Shown: positions 1 to 7,048, numbered from the stretch's first letter. The stretch: DNA of 15,842 bases from Candidatus Bipolaricaulota bacterium (GCA_027021605.1 JALUUA010000051.1:1-15842), one strand, 5' to 3'. Program-made: numbers and translations. Notes: generated by a model from the letters alone, not told the origin.

Positions 1-52
1 CCTCTGCCCCGAGGACTACCCTTGGCCGGAGGGATTCCGAACCCCCGAATAA
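1..52 (+). CDS. C-terminal end of a right-handed beta-helix protein (partial)
   Basis: Reading from base 2, the first codons give LCPEDYPWPEGFRTPE followed by a TAA stop at 50-52. This matches the end of the intact beta-helix protein at 460-1713, which ends LCPEDYPWPDGFTKP. The shared codons differ mostly at third positions, so this is an older, selectively maintained paralog and not a recent copy. Only the tail is visible; the rest lies upstream of the window. By analogy it would be an exported beta-helix protein. The match is short but very specific. Confidence 0.75.
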   Translation, partial: LCPEDYPWPEGFRTPE

Positions 53-129
53 AGGTCCCTCGGCGAGCGCTCTTTTTGGGAGCCCTCTCCGTCCTGGTCC
101 TCTTGCCCTATGGGCCCGCAAACGCTCAA
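49..129 (+). pseudogene. Orphan signal peptide, probably a broken small secreted/outer-membrane gene
   Basis: Directly after the upstream beta-helix stop, one frame encodes RRALFLGALSVLVLLPYG followed by PANAQGG. It has a basic N-terminus, a hydrophobic core and an ANA-like cleavage site, which makes a convincing Sec signal peptide. No ATG or GTG precedes it; only a TTG at 22 or an ATA at 49 is available in frame, so the start is unclear or lost. After about base 120 the same DNA reads as transposase on the other strand, so the mature part appears to have been removed. Its position right behind a beta-helix gene mirrors the gene at 1713-2172, which suggests the same two-gene unit. No function beyond export can be inferred. 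Confidence 0.5.
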
Positions 130-453
130 GGAGGCACTGATCCGCTGCAACATCCGCCAGATCGCGGTCTCCAGGCGGGCAAACGCTTTCTGGACCGTGG
201 TGAAGTGGGGCAGGCGCCGGAGCCCTAAAACCTCTTGAATGCGCGGCATCTCGAAGAGCCAATCGATCAACTCCCGGTAGCTGACCCTCAACTTTAGCTT
301 GAGGCAATAGAGTACAATCAGCTGGGGCTGGGTGAAGGCGTGCTTGGAGAACTTCGAGCCGTATGGCGGCACCTGCTCCGTTGCCCGTTGCATACACATT
401 TGAGTAAACTGTAGCAGCTGGATTGACGACAGAGAGAGGATCAACGGGGGCAT
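115..453 (-). pseudogene. Truncated transposase remnant (IS4/IS5-like N-terminal part)
   Basis: From the ATG at 451-453 (minus) about 110 codons read as a transposase N-terminus. They include FTQPQLIVLYCLKLKLRVSY, a RELIDWLFEMPRIQEVLGL stretch and PHFTTVQKAFARL. These resemble the helical N-terminal domain of IS4/IS5-superfamily DDE transposases. None of the catalytic DDE domain is present: past about base 115 the frame runs antisense to the signal peptide and the upstream beta-helix tail. The element also lacks room for a terminal inverted repeat on its other side, because the next gene starts 6 nt beyond the transposase start codon. It is therefore an inactive, doubly truncated fragment. 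Family assignment is from recognition of the motifs only. Confidence 0.65.
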
Positions 454-459
454 CCGCAG

Positions 460-1713
460 ATGAATCGAGGTCTGGTCCTGGGCTGGCTCGTAGCAGGGCT
501 CGTCGTGGGTCTATATCTGCTCTCGACATCGTTCCTCACTGCATCATCGACTACAGCCTTCGGGAACACCCTTGAGATCTGCACCCAAAGTTGTCCTTAT
601 GCAAGTGTAGAAGACGCACTAGCCGCTGCGTCCCCGGGTGACACACTCTTGCTTCACCCGGGGGTCTACCCTACCTCGGCGACAATCTCCACTCCTGCCC
701 TCACGTTGCGTGGTCTGGATCGCGAAGGTGTTGTTCTCACCGCTCGGGAACCCTACGAGGCTGTCCTCCGAGTTCTCGCTCCGGGCATCACAATCGAAAA
801 CCTCACCTTCCAAGGGAATCCCAATCCTGAAAAGCTGCGTGAGCAAGAGTTTAGATTAGTGGCGCTGCAAGTCCTCTCGCCCGAGGGGAATGAGGCGTCT
901 GCTGTCCTACGCGACACGGCGTTCAAGGACTGGGGTATTGACATAGAAGTCCGAGGGACAGGTGCGAAACTCCTCGCCCGCAACGTTCAGGATCTGGGCA
1001 CGGATGGCAAGCCGATCTTTGATTCCCTTCATATGGGGAATGGAGCAATGGTTCAGATTTCCGACAGCAACTTGACAAGCGTACGGGTGAGCAACACTCG
1101 GTACTCGGCGGATTGGGATCCTGTGGAGTTCGGAGACTCCAGTCGAGGGTACCTTGAGCTGCGAGGAAACCGTCTGTGGGTAATTGATGTGCAGTGGGGA
1201 ATCGCTCTCGTAGTAGGCAATACTATCAATGGGCTAGTTTGGAAGGACATCATAGGCTATCCTTGGACCTACATCGTCCTCAACTATGAGACCACCGCGG
1301 TGTTCCTCGATAACGTAATCGAGCTGGGGGAGGAAGTAGACCCTTCTCAACGGGGATACGGAATCGAGGTGAGGTACTTTTCGGTGCTGGAAGCGCGGGG
1401 GAATCGCATCCAAGGCTACAAAGAGGGGATTAGCATCCCCTGGCAGGGAGGGCGGGTCTACTTGCACGACAACGAACTGACTGACAACGAAGTGGGAGTC
1501 TTTGTGGGGATACAAGCAGCCTCCACACTTTTAGAGATGCACCGAAACCGGATTGAAGGAAGCGGCCAATGCGGGGTGAAGATTTCCCCTCAAGAGCCGG
1601 AGCGAGCCCCGCAGGTTTTGACCCTTCGCGGGGAAGAGAACCTCTTTCTCAACAACGCCCAAGATCTATGCCCGGAAGACTATCCTTGGCCGGATGGCTT
1701 TACGAAACCCTGA
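460..1713 (+). CDS. Exported right-handed parallel beta-helix (NosD/PbH1-like) protein
   Basis: The protein has 417 residues. Residues 1-30 form a signal peptide or N-terminal anchor (basic MNR, then a long hydrophobic stretch). Residues 46-75 carry the usual entry motif of secreted beta-helix proteins (YASVEDALAAASPGDTLLL then HPGVY). The body is a series of short beta-strand rungs with Asn-rich turns such as ARGNRIQGYKEG, LHDNELTDNEVG and MHRNRIEGSG, typical of PbH1 repeats. Cysteines at 41, 45, 371 and 404 may form disulfides that cap the helix. Families with this fold bind or cleave polysaccharides or act at the cell surface; no catalytic residues can be assigned. The Shine-Dalgarno site is weak. 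Base composition looks less GC-rich than the rest of the window, consistent with different history. The stop codon overlaps the next start (TGATG), implying translational coupling. Confidence 0.8.
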   Translation: MNRGLVLGWLVAGLVVGLYLLSTSFLTASSTTAFGNTLEICTQSCPYASVEDALAAASPGDTLLLHPGVYPTSATISTPALTLRGLDREGVVLTAREPYEAVLRVLAPGITIENLTFQGNPNPEKLREQEFRLVALQVLSPEGNEASAVLRDTAFKDWGIDIEVRGTGAKLLARNVQDLGTDGKPIFDSLHMGNGAMVQISDSNLTSVRVSNTRYSADWDPVEFGDSSRGYLELRGNRLWVIDVQWGIALVVGNTINGLVWKDIIGYPWTYIVLNYETTAVFLDNVIELGEEVDPSQRGYGIEVRYFSVLEARGNRIQGYKEGISIPWQGGRVYLHDNELTDNEVGVFVGIQAASTLLEMHRNRIEGSGQCGVKISPQEPERAPQVLTLRGEENLFLNNAQDLCPEDYPWPDGFTKP

Positions 1714-2172
1714 TGGGCCTTCAAAGGCATCTGCTGAGCTTGGGGGCCTTGTTGTTGGCGATGTTTTTCCTTCTCTCCCCTTCCTTGCAGTGCCTCCGGA
1801 CTCTCTCTTAGCGCCCCCTTCCTCGGCGAACCCGACGTCTTCATCCCCGGCTTCGGCTTGGAGGCTGAGATTTCCCTTACTCGCTCCCTCGGCGTATGGG
1901 CAAGCGGAGCCTACTTCCTCTCCGGGACCTGGGATCTGGAGACGGGCCTGCGCTGGCACCTCTCGCCTCAGTTTGCCCTCTCCCTTCAGGCCCTGTTCCT
2001 GTTCGACGTGGTGGACGGCTTCGTCCCCCAGCTGGGGGCCGGGGCTCGCTGGAGCTTCCCCCTAACACCCACGGGATCGTGGACGTTCTTCAACGAGGTC
2101 GGGCTCTACGTGCCCCTTGTGGAGCGCTTCGTGCAGCCCGTCTACGGCGTGGGGATTGCCCTGCAATTCTGA
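1713..2172 (+). pseudogene. Small outer-membrane beta-barrel-like protein, split by a frameshift
   Basis: The start codon at 1713 shares one base with the preceding stop (TGATG). The first frame gives a signal peptide, MGLQRHLLSLGALLLAM then FFLLSPSLQ, and stops at 1809-1811. The next frame, from about 1770 to the TGA at 2170-2172, gives ASGLSLSAPFLGEPDVFIPG and then alternating amphipathic strands (SLGVWASGAYFLSG, LETGLRWHLSPQ, WTFFNEVGLYVPL). It ends VYGVGIALQF, a C-terminal aromatic residue typical of outer-membrane proteins recognised by the BAM complex. The interval of 460 nt is one base more than a whole number of codons; removing one base would give about 152 residues. A T5 run at 1763-1767 and nearby C/T runs are likely sites. 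It may be a real inactivating mutation, a sequencing error, or less likely programmed frameshifting. Confidence 0.6.
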
Positions 2173-2350
2173 GCGGAGCTCCTCAAGCCTGAACTGAAGC
2201 TGATCCCCCCGTGCTGAGTCGTATCCCATTTATCTCAAGCATACCCCACCGCAAAGCAAAGCGTCCCACCCCAGGCCCCATCCCGTACGCAAGCACCCGC
2301 ACCGCCCGCAGCCGCCCCAATCGCTCCACCGTCAAGACCCGGTTCTTATC

Positions 2351-3526
2351 TTAGCCCAGCCCCGCTTCCTTGCGCAGGACCTCGGCCTTGTCCGTGCGCT
2401 CCCAGGGGAGGTCCAAATCGGGCCGCCCGAAGTGCCCGTAGGCCGAGAGCGGCGCGTAGATGGGCCTTCTCAGTTGTAGATGCTCGATGATGGCCGCAGG
2501 CCGGAAGTCGAAGTGCTTTTCGACCAAGCGCTCTAGGTCCTCGTCGGGGATCGCGCCCGTGCCGAAGGTGTCCACGGTGATGGCCACGGGTCGGGCGCGC
2601 CCGATGGCGTAGGCCACCTGCACCTCGCACTCCCGGGCCAGCCCGGCGGCCACGAGGTTCTTGGCCGCGTAGCGGGCCATGTACGACCCGGAGCGGTCCA
2701 CCTTGGTGGGGTCCTTCCCGGAGAAGGCCCCACCGCCGTGGCTGCCGTAGCCCCCGTAGGTGTCCACGCTCACCTTACGGCCCGTCATCCCCGTGTCCCC
2801 CGGCGGACCCCCGATCACAAACCGCCCCGAGGGGTTGATCAGCATCTCCACGTCCCCGTTCATCCACTTCCCCAAGACGGGCTCGATCACGTGCTCCACC
2901 AGGTCCCGCTGCAGCTGTTCGAGGGTGACGTCGGGATCGTGCTGGGCGGAGAGGACCACGGCCCGGACGCAGAGGGGCTTGCGGTCCTCGTACTCCACGG
3001 TCACCTGCGATTTGCCGTCGGGGCGCAGATACGGGAGCGTCCCGTCCTTGCGGACTTGGGCCAGGCGCTGCACCAGCTTGTGGGCCAGGGTGATGGGCAG
3101 GGGCATCAGCTCCGGGGTGTCCGTGCAGGCATAGCCGTACATGATCCCCTGATCCCCCGCCCCCAGGCTCTCGTAGGGGTCTTCCACTTGATCGGGGGCT
3201 TTGACCACGGCCTGAGCGATGTCGGGGGACTGCTCGTGGATGGCGACCAGCACCGCGCAGGAGTCGTGGGTGAAGCCGTACTCCGGGCGGGTGTAGCCGA
3301 CCTCGCGGATCGCGTCGCGGGCGATCTGGGCGTAGTCCAGGCGGGTGTGCGTGCTGATTTCCCCGCCGATGAGCACCAGCCCCGTGGTCACGAACGTCTC
3401 GCAGGCGACGCGCGCTTGAGGGTCCTCCCGGAAGATGGCGTCCAGGATGGCGTCGGAGATCCGGTCGCAGAGCTTGTCCGGATGCCCCTCGGTCACGGAC
3501 TCGGAGGTGAAGACTCGCCGGGTCAT
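2351..3526 (-). CDS. metK: S-adenosylmethionine synthetase
   Basis: The 391-residue protein makes S-adenosylmethionine from ATP and methionine in the cytoplasm. The start at 3524-3526 gives the standard N-terminus MTRRVFTSESVTEGHPDKLCD, with catalytic His15 and metal-binding Asp17. Other signatures are GAGDQGIMYGYA at 122-133 (substrate-gating region) and GGGAFSGKDPTKVDRS at 264-279 (the glycine-rich phosphate-binding loop). It is full length for the family. The minus-strand frame stays open far upstream, but everything before this Met is antisense to other genes. There is no Shine-Dalgarno site; a perfect TATAAT lies 9 nt before the ATG, so translation is probably leaderless or nearly so, which leaves no room for a SAM riboswitch. 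It is divergent from the iron exporter gene at 3632. Confidence 0.97.
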   Translation of the reverse strand: MTRRVFTSESVTEGHPDKLCDRISDAILDAIFREDPQARVACETFVTTGLVLIGGEISTHTRLDYAQIARDAIREVGYTRPEYGFTHDSCAVLVAIHEQSPDIAQAVVKAPDQVEDPYESLGAGDQGIMYGYACTDTPELMPLPITLAHKLVQRLAQVRKDGTLPYLRPDGKSQVTVEYEDRKPLCVRAVVLSAQHDPDVTLEQLQRDLVEHVIEPVLGKWMNGDVEMLINPSGRFVIGGPPGDTGMTGRKVSVDTYGGYGSHGGGAFSGKDPTKVDRSGSYMARYAAKNLVAAGLARECEVQVAYAIGRARPVAITVDTFGTGAIPDEDLERLVEKHFDFRPAAIIEHLQLRRPIYAPLSAYGHFGRPDLDLPWERTDKAEVLRKEAGLG

Positions 3527-3535
3527 TTGGCCGGG

Positions 3536-3564
3536 ATTATAGTCCCCGTAAGGGGGGGACGCAA
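3536..3564 (-). promoter_or_regulatory. metK promoter (sigma70-like)
   Basis: On the minus strand the -35 is TTGCGT (3559-3564), the spacer 17 nt and the -10 TATAAT (3536-3541). The expected transcription start falls at or within about 3 nt of the metK ATG at 3526, so the mRNA would be leaderless or have a leader of only a few bases. Confidence 0.7.
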
Positions 3565-3612
3565 CTTTCGCTTCTCGCTCCCCGCCTCGTAGCCCGGATC
3601 GCGCCGATCGTC

Positions 3613-3618
3613 TACAAT
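3613..3618 (+). promoter_or_regulatory. -10 box of the iron exporter gene
   Basis: TACAAT lies 13 nt upstream of the ATG at 3632. No convincing -35 is visible at the usual distance and no Shine-Dalgarno site lies between. The predicted leader is only about 6-8 nt. Confidence 0.45.
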
Positions 3619-3631
3619 ACCCCGATACACC

Positions 3632-4720
3632 ATGGACCTCAACCGCTTGCGGGAGCACTGGCAGGACGAGGGGGAATCGGCCTACCTCTACGAGGTGCTG
3701 GCGGAGCTCGAGTCCGACCCCAAGCGCCGGGGGCTCTACCGTCGTCTGGCCGAGGTCGAGCGGGAGCACCAGCGGCTCTTCGCCCAGATGCTTCGAGAGC
3801 GAGGCCATGAGGTGGGGGAGTTCCGTCCGGGCCTGCGCGCCCGGCTGCTGGCGTGGATGGCCCGCCGCGGGGCCGCCTCCGCGGTGCTGAACCTGCGCAT
3901 CCTCGACGAGGCCCGCGAGGTCAAGGGGTATCTTCAGGAAGGGCAGGGCCGCTCGCCCGCCCTTGCGCGAATTGCCCGGGACGAGGCCGTCCACGCCGAG
4001 ATGCTCCGCGAGTTCCTGGGCAGGGCGGGGGAGCCGTGGCACCGCATGGAGGCGGGCGGGATGCTCCGCAACGTCATCTACGGGTTCAACGACGGGCTTA
4101 CGGCCAACTTCGGGCTGGTGATGGGGGTCCTGGGCGCGAACGTCCCGGCGCACATCGTCCTGCTCTCGGGGCTTGCGGGGCTGGTGGCCGACGCGCTCTC
4201 GATGGGGGCCAGCGGGTACTTGGCCGCCAAGAGCGAGCGGGAGGTCTACGAGCACGAGATCGCCCTCGAGCGCGAGGAGATCGCGCTGATGCCCGAGGTG
4301 GAGACGGAGGAGCTGGCGCTGCTCTACGAGGCCAAGGGGATGCCCCCCGAGGCGGCCCGCCGGGCGGCCCAACAGGTAATGGCCGACCCCCAGGTCGCCC
4401 TCCAGGAGAAGGCCCGCGAGGAGCTGGGGATCGCGGGCGAGTTCGCCTCGCCCCTGCGCGAGGGGCTGCTTACGGGGGTGGCCACCGCCCTCGGGGCCGT
4501 GATCCCCGTGGTCCCGTTCTTCTTCGGGATGAACCCCGTCACGGTTTGGACGTCGTTCGCCATCAGCATGCTCTCCCACTTCGGCGTGGGGGCGGCCCGG
4601 AGCCTCTTTACGGGCCGCGGGGTCTTCCGCAGCGGCCTGGATATGTTCTTGGTCGGCTTGGGCGTGGCCGTCGTGGGCTACGTGGCCGGGGACCTGCTGA
4701 TGCGTCTGCTGGGGGGCTAA
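3632..4720 (+). CDS. Membrane-bound ferritin-like/VIT1 fusion iron exporter (MbfA/EVIT type)
   Basis: The 362-residue protein has two domains. Residues 1-135 form a ferritin-like four-helix bundle with di-iron ExxH motifs E43-x-x-H46 and E118-x-x-H121. Residues 140-360 form a VIT1/CCC1 membrane domain that begins with the family signature NVIYGFNDGLTANFGLVMGV, followed by VADALSMGASGYLAAKSE and a charged cytoplasmic loop rich in Glu (about 200-265). Further membrane segments lie at about 278-298, 303-320 and 337-360. In characterised members (MbfA of rhizobia and Agrobacterium) the ferritin-like domain senses or oxidises cytoplasmic iron and the VIT domain exports it, protecting against iron and peroxide stress. 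It is divergent from metK. The start lacks a Shine-Dalgarno site and sits just behind a TACAAT box. Confidence 0.9.
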   Translation: MDLNRLREHWQDEGESAYLYEVLAELESDPKRRGLYRRLAEVEREHQRLFAQMLRERGHEVGEFRPGLRARLLAWMARRGAASAVLNLRILDEAREVKGYLQEGQGRSPALARIARDEAVHAEMLREFLGRAGEPWHRMEAGGMLRNVIYGFNDGLTANFGLVMGVLGANVPAHIVLLSGLAGLVADALSMGASGYLAAKSEREVYEHEIALEREEIALMPEVETEELALLYEAKGMPPEAARRAAQQVMADPQVALQEKAREELGIAGEFASPLREGLLTGVATALGAVIPVVPFFFGMNPVTVWTSFAISMLSHFGVGAARSLFTGRGVFRSGLDMFLVGLGVAVVGYVAGDLLMRLLGG

Positions 4721-4744
4721 GCGAAGACCGCGACCGCGCCGCGC

Positions 4745-4773
4745 TTGCCGCCGCACCCCCCTAGCAGTACGAT
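4745..4773 (+). promoter_or_regulatory. Promoter of the disulfide oxidoreductase operon
   Basis: TTGCCG (4745-4750), a 17-nt spacer and TACGAT (4768-4773) form a sigma70-like promoter. Transcription would start near 4780, leaving a leader of about 70 nt that ends in a strong Shine-Dalgarno site before the GTG at 4850. Confidence 0.5.
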
Positions 4774-4849
4774 ACGGAGCGATGCGGACCGCAGCGGAGG
4801 GAATCCCTACCCACGCGTTACGAGACGAGGGAGGAAAGGAGCGCCGACC

Positions 4850-5485
4850 GTGCTTTCCGAACAAGAGAAGCAGAAGGTACAACAGATCCTCGGGCAACTG
4901 GAGAACCCCGTGAAGATCCACTACTTCACCCAGGAGTTCGAGTGCGAGCCCTGTTCGGTCACCCACCAGCTGCTCGAGCTGCTGACGACCCTGAGCGACA
5001 AGCTCAGCCTGCAGACCTACGAGTTTAAGGACGAGCGGGAGAAGGCCGAGGAGTTCGCGATCCAGGAGATCCCCGCGATCGTCCTGGAGGGGCAGCGGGT
5101 CTACGGGGTCCGCTTCTTCGGGGTCCCCGCCGGGTACGAGTTCGCCGCGCTCCTCGAGGACCTGATCGACGTCTCCCGGGGGACGACCTCGCTCTCGGCG
5201 GCCACGAAGACGCTGCTCAACACCCTGATCACCCCGCTCCACATCCAAGTGTTCGTGACCCCGACGTGCCCCTACTGCCCGCGGGCCGTGCGGCTGGCCC
5301 ACCAGATGGCGATCGAGAGCGACAAGGTCAGGGCGGACATGGTCGAGGCGACGGAGTTCCCCCATCTGGCGCAAAAATACGGGGTCATGGCCGTCCCCAA
5401 GATCGTGGTCAACGACGGCCAGGTCGCCTTCGAGGGGGCGCTCCCCGAGGCCCAGTTCGTCGAGCTGGTCCTGCAAGCCGCTTAA
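4850..5485 (+). CDS. Protein disulfide oxidoreductase, two thioredoxin folds (glutaredoxin-like)
   Basis: The 211-residue protein has two tandem thioredoxin-like units. The first carries CEPC at 32-35 and a cis-proline loop at IP75; the second carries CPYC at 140-143 and VP183. Two complete CxxC units in one chain define the PDO family, common in thermophilic archaea and bacteria, where it handles cytoplasmic disulfides and can pass electrons from a thioredoxin-reductase-like partner to peroxiredoxins. No signal peptide is present, so it acts in the cytoplasm. The GTG at 4850 is chosen because GGAGGAAAGGAG sits directly upstream at good spacing; longer in-frame extensions are Pro/Arg-rich and unlike the family. 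The next gene follows after 18 nt. Confidence 0.88.
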   Translation: MLSEQEKQKVQQILGQLENPVKIHYFTQEFECEPCSVTHQLLELLTTLSDKLSLQTYEFKDEREKAEEFAIQEIPAIVLEGQRVYGVRFFGVPAGYEFAALLEDLIDVSRGTTSLSAATKTLLNTLITPLHIQVFVTPTCPYCPRAVRLAHQMAIESDKVRADMVEATEFPHLAQKYGVMAVPKIVVNDGQVAFEGALPEAQFVELVLQAA

Positions 5486-5503
5486 AGCTTGAAGTCATAG
5501 CCC

Positions 5504-6085
5504 ATGAGCCGAAAATTCGACCCCGCCCGCGGGGAGAAGCTCCTCCGGGAGGAGCGGGCGCGGTTTCAGCCCGTCGAGCCCTTGCTGGAGCTGCTCGACC
5601 CGAAGCCGGGTGGGCGCTACGCGGACATCGGCTGCGGTCCCGGCTACTTCACCCTGCCCGTGGCCGAGCGCGTTCGGCCCGACGGCAGGGTGTACGCCCT
5701 CGACATCTCGCCGGAGATGCTGGCGATGTGCGCCGAGCGCGCCCGGGAGCGCGGGCTCGACTCCGTAGTCGTCACGCTGCAGAACGACGAGCATAAGCTC
5801 CCCTTGGACGATGAGGGCGTCGAGGGGGCGTGGCTGGCGAACGTCTTCCACGAGCTGGAGGCCCCCCTCGAGTTCTTGAAGGAGGTCCGCCGGGTCCTGC
5901 GGCCCGGGGGGCGGGTCATCGTCGTCGACTGGAAGCCGATCGCGATGGACTTCGGACCGCCCTTGGAGCACCGCGTCCCGCTTGAGGCCGTCCTCGAAAC
6001 GCTCCGGGAGGCCGGGTTCGCGCGCCTTGCCTCGCACGACGTCTACCCGTACCACTACGCCGTGTTGGGGGAGCGACCGTCCTGA
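5504..6085 (+). CDS. Class I SAM-dependent methyltransferase
   Basis: The 193-residue protein has a Rossmann-type methyltransferase fold. Motif I, YADIGCGPGYFTLP, spans about 39-52. The acidic residue ending strand 2 is D67 in VYALDISPEML. The motif IV region reads GAWLANVFHELEAP, and the post-motif is LRPGGRVIVVDWKP. The order is typical of Methyltransf_11/UbiE-like small-molecule enzymes. The substrate cannot be assigned; the FHEL segment and short length resemble many uncharacterised thermophile methyltransferases. It lies between the disulfide oxidoreductase (18-nt gap) and the patatin-like gene (9-nt gap) and is probably cotranscribed with both. Confidence 0.85.
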   Translation: MSRKFDPARGEKLLREERARFQPVEPLLELLDPKPGGRYADIGCGPGYFTLPVAERVRPDGRVYALDISPEMLAMCAERARERGLDSVVVTLQNDEHKLPLDDEGVEGAWLANVFHELEAPLEFLKEVRRVLRPGGRVIVVDWKPIAMDFGPPLEHRVPLEAVLETLREAGFARLASHDVYPYHYAVLGERPS

Positions 6086-6094
6086 GGGGCGCAC

Positions 6095-6988
6095 ATGGCG
6101 AAGGGGGAGAAGCTGGCCTTCGTGCTCGGGGGCGGCGGGGCGCGGGGGGCGCTCCAGGTCGGGGCCCTGCGGGCCCTGTATGAGGGGGGCTACCGGCCCG
6201 ACCTGTGGGTGGGCACCTCCATCGGCGCGGCGAACGCGGCCCTTCTGGCCGTCTTCGGGTTCTCCCCGCCGGGGCTTGAGCGGCTGGAGGAGGTCTGGCG
6301 CGACGCCGCCCAGCGGGACCTCTTGCCCCCCCACTTCTTGCGCACCACGGTGCGCTTCCTGCTGGGAAGCCCGCGGGCGCGGGAGAAGCCGCTCTCCCGA
6401 ATCCGGGAGTTCTTCCTCGCGCACGGGCTCCGGCCCGAGATCACCTTCGGGGACCTCGAGACGCCCCTGGTGCTGGTGGCCGCGGACCTGGCGAGCTTCG
6501 ACCCCGTCTACTACGGACGCGACCCCGAGGAGAGCGTGCTCGAGGGGCTTCTGGCCTCACTGGCCCTCCCGCCGTGGGTGACGCCCCTGCGGGTGCGGGA
6601 TCGGCTCCTGATGGACGGCGGGCTGGTGAGCACCCTCCCCATCGAGGCGGCCCTCTCCCGCGGGGCTACCCAAATCATCGCGCTCAACCTCGCCGACCCC
6701 CGCCTCGTCGGTGCGGTCGAGGGCGCCGACCGCTCCGGCGTCGGGCCCCTGCTGGCCCGGATGCTCGCGACCGTCGAGTACCGCCAAATTTATCTCGAAG
6801 CGCGCCTCGCCAAGGAGCGGGGCGTCCCCCTCTTCGTGCTCAACCTAAGGGCCCGGGAGCCCGTGCCCCTCTGGGACTTCCGCCGCTCCCGGGCGCTCAT
6901 GGAGGAGGGCTACCGCCAAGCCCGCCGCCAGATCGAGCGGTGGCCGGATCAACGGCGGTCCAGTCAGCGGATGACGGGAACGGATTAA
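6095..6988 (+). CDS. Patatin-like phospholipase (RssA/YchK type)
   Basis: The 297-residue protein is a serine lipid acyl hydrolase with a Ser-Asp dyad. The oxyanion loop GGGGARG is at 12-18, the nucleophile elbow GTSIG at 40-44 (Ser42), and the catalytic Asp174 lies in the DGG motif (LLMDGGLVSTLPI). There is no signal peptide or membrane segment, so it is probably a cytoplasmic enzyme acting on membrane lipids or acyl esters; the substrate is unknown. The usual Ala-rich segment before the DGG motif reads LASLALPPW here. It is the last gene of the operon, and its stop codon lies within the left arm of the inverted repeat at 6968-7034. The last 15 or so residues are polar and probably disordered. 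Confidence 0.88.
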   Translation: MAKGEKLAFVLGGGGARGALQVGALRALYEGGYRPDLWVGTSIGAANAALLAVFGFSPPGLERLEEVWRDAAQRDLLPPHFLRTTVRFLLGSPRAREKPLSRIREFFLAHGLRPEITFGDLETPLVLVAADLASFDPVYYGRDPEESVLEGLLASLALPPWVTPLRVRDRLLMDGGLVSTLPIEAALSRGATQIIALNLADPRLVGAVEGADRSGVGPLLARMLATVEYRQIYLEARLAKERGVPLFVLNLRAREPVPLWDFRRSRALMEEGYRQARRQIERWPDQRRSSQRMTGTD

Positions 6989-7034
6989 CGGATCGTCTCC
7001 ATCCGTACCCATCCGCTTATCCGTTTCCCATCCG
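6968..7034. terminator. Long imperfect inverted repeat between convergent operons, likely bidirectional terminator
   Basis: Three CGGAT units (6968, 6981, 6989) are followed by four ATCCG units (7001, 7011, 7019, 7030). The arms 6968-6993 and 7011-7034 pair over about 24 positions with a two-base bulge and few mismatches. It lies between the patatin gene (its stop is inside the left arm) and the pntB stop at 7049, so it could end both transcripts. It has no strong T-run on either side, so termination is inferred from position and symmetry. Confidence 0.6.
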
Positions 7035-7048
7035 TTGACCGATTCCCC

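Noticed and set aside
2173..2350. An open minus-strand frame of about 60 codons continuing past the metK stop (contains VLTVERLGRLRAVRVLAYG)
   Set aside because: Stops are rare by chance in GC-rich DNA, there is no Shine-Dalgarno site or recognised family, and the region lies between two convergent genes. Otherwise I see nothing in this gap.
4706..4767. Long-range pairing of CTGCTGGGGGG (4706-4716) with CCCCCCTAGCAG (4756-4767) after the iron exporter gene
   Set aside because: The loop is about 39 nt and there is no T-run, and the right arm overlaps the next promoter; not strong enough to call a terminator.
3527..5476. The long minus-strand open frame extending metK to over 1000 codons
   Set aside because: The upstream part is antisense to the iron exporter and disulfide oxidoreductase genes and is His/Arg/Pro-rich shadow sequence; metK starts at 3526.
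6968..7034. CRISPR array from the repeated ATCCG units
   Set aside because: Units are only 5 bp, in two opposite orientations, with no equal-length spacers and no cas genes.
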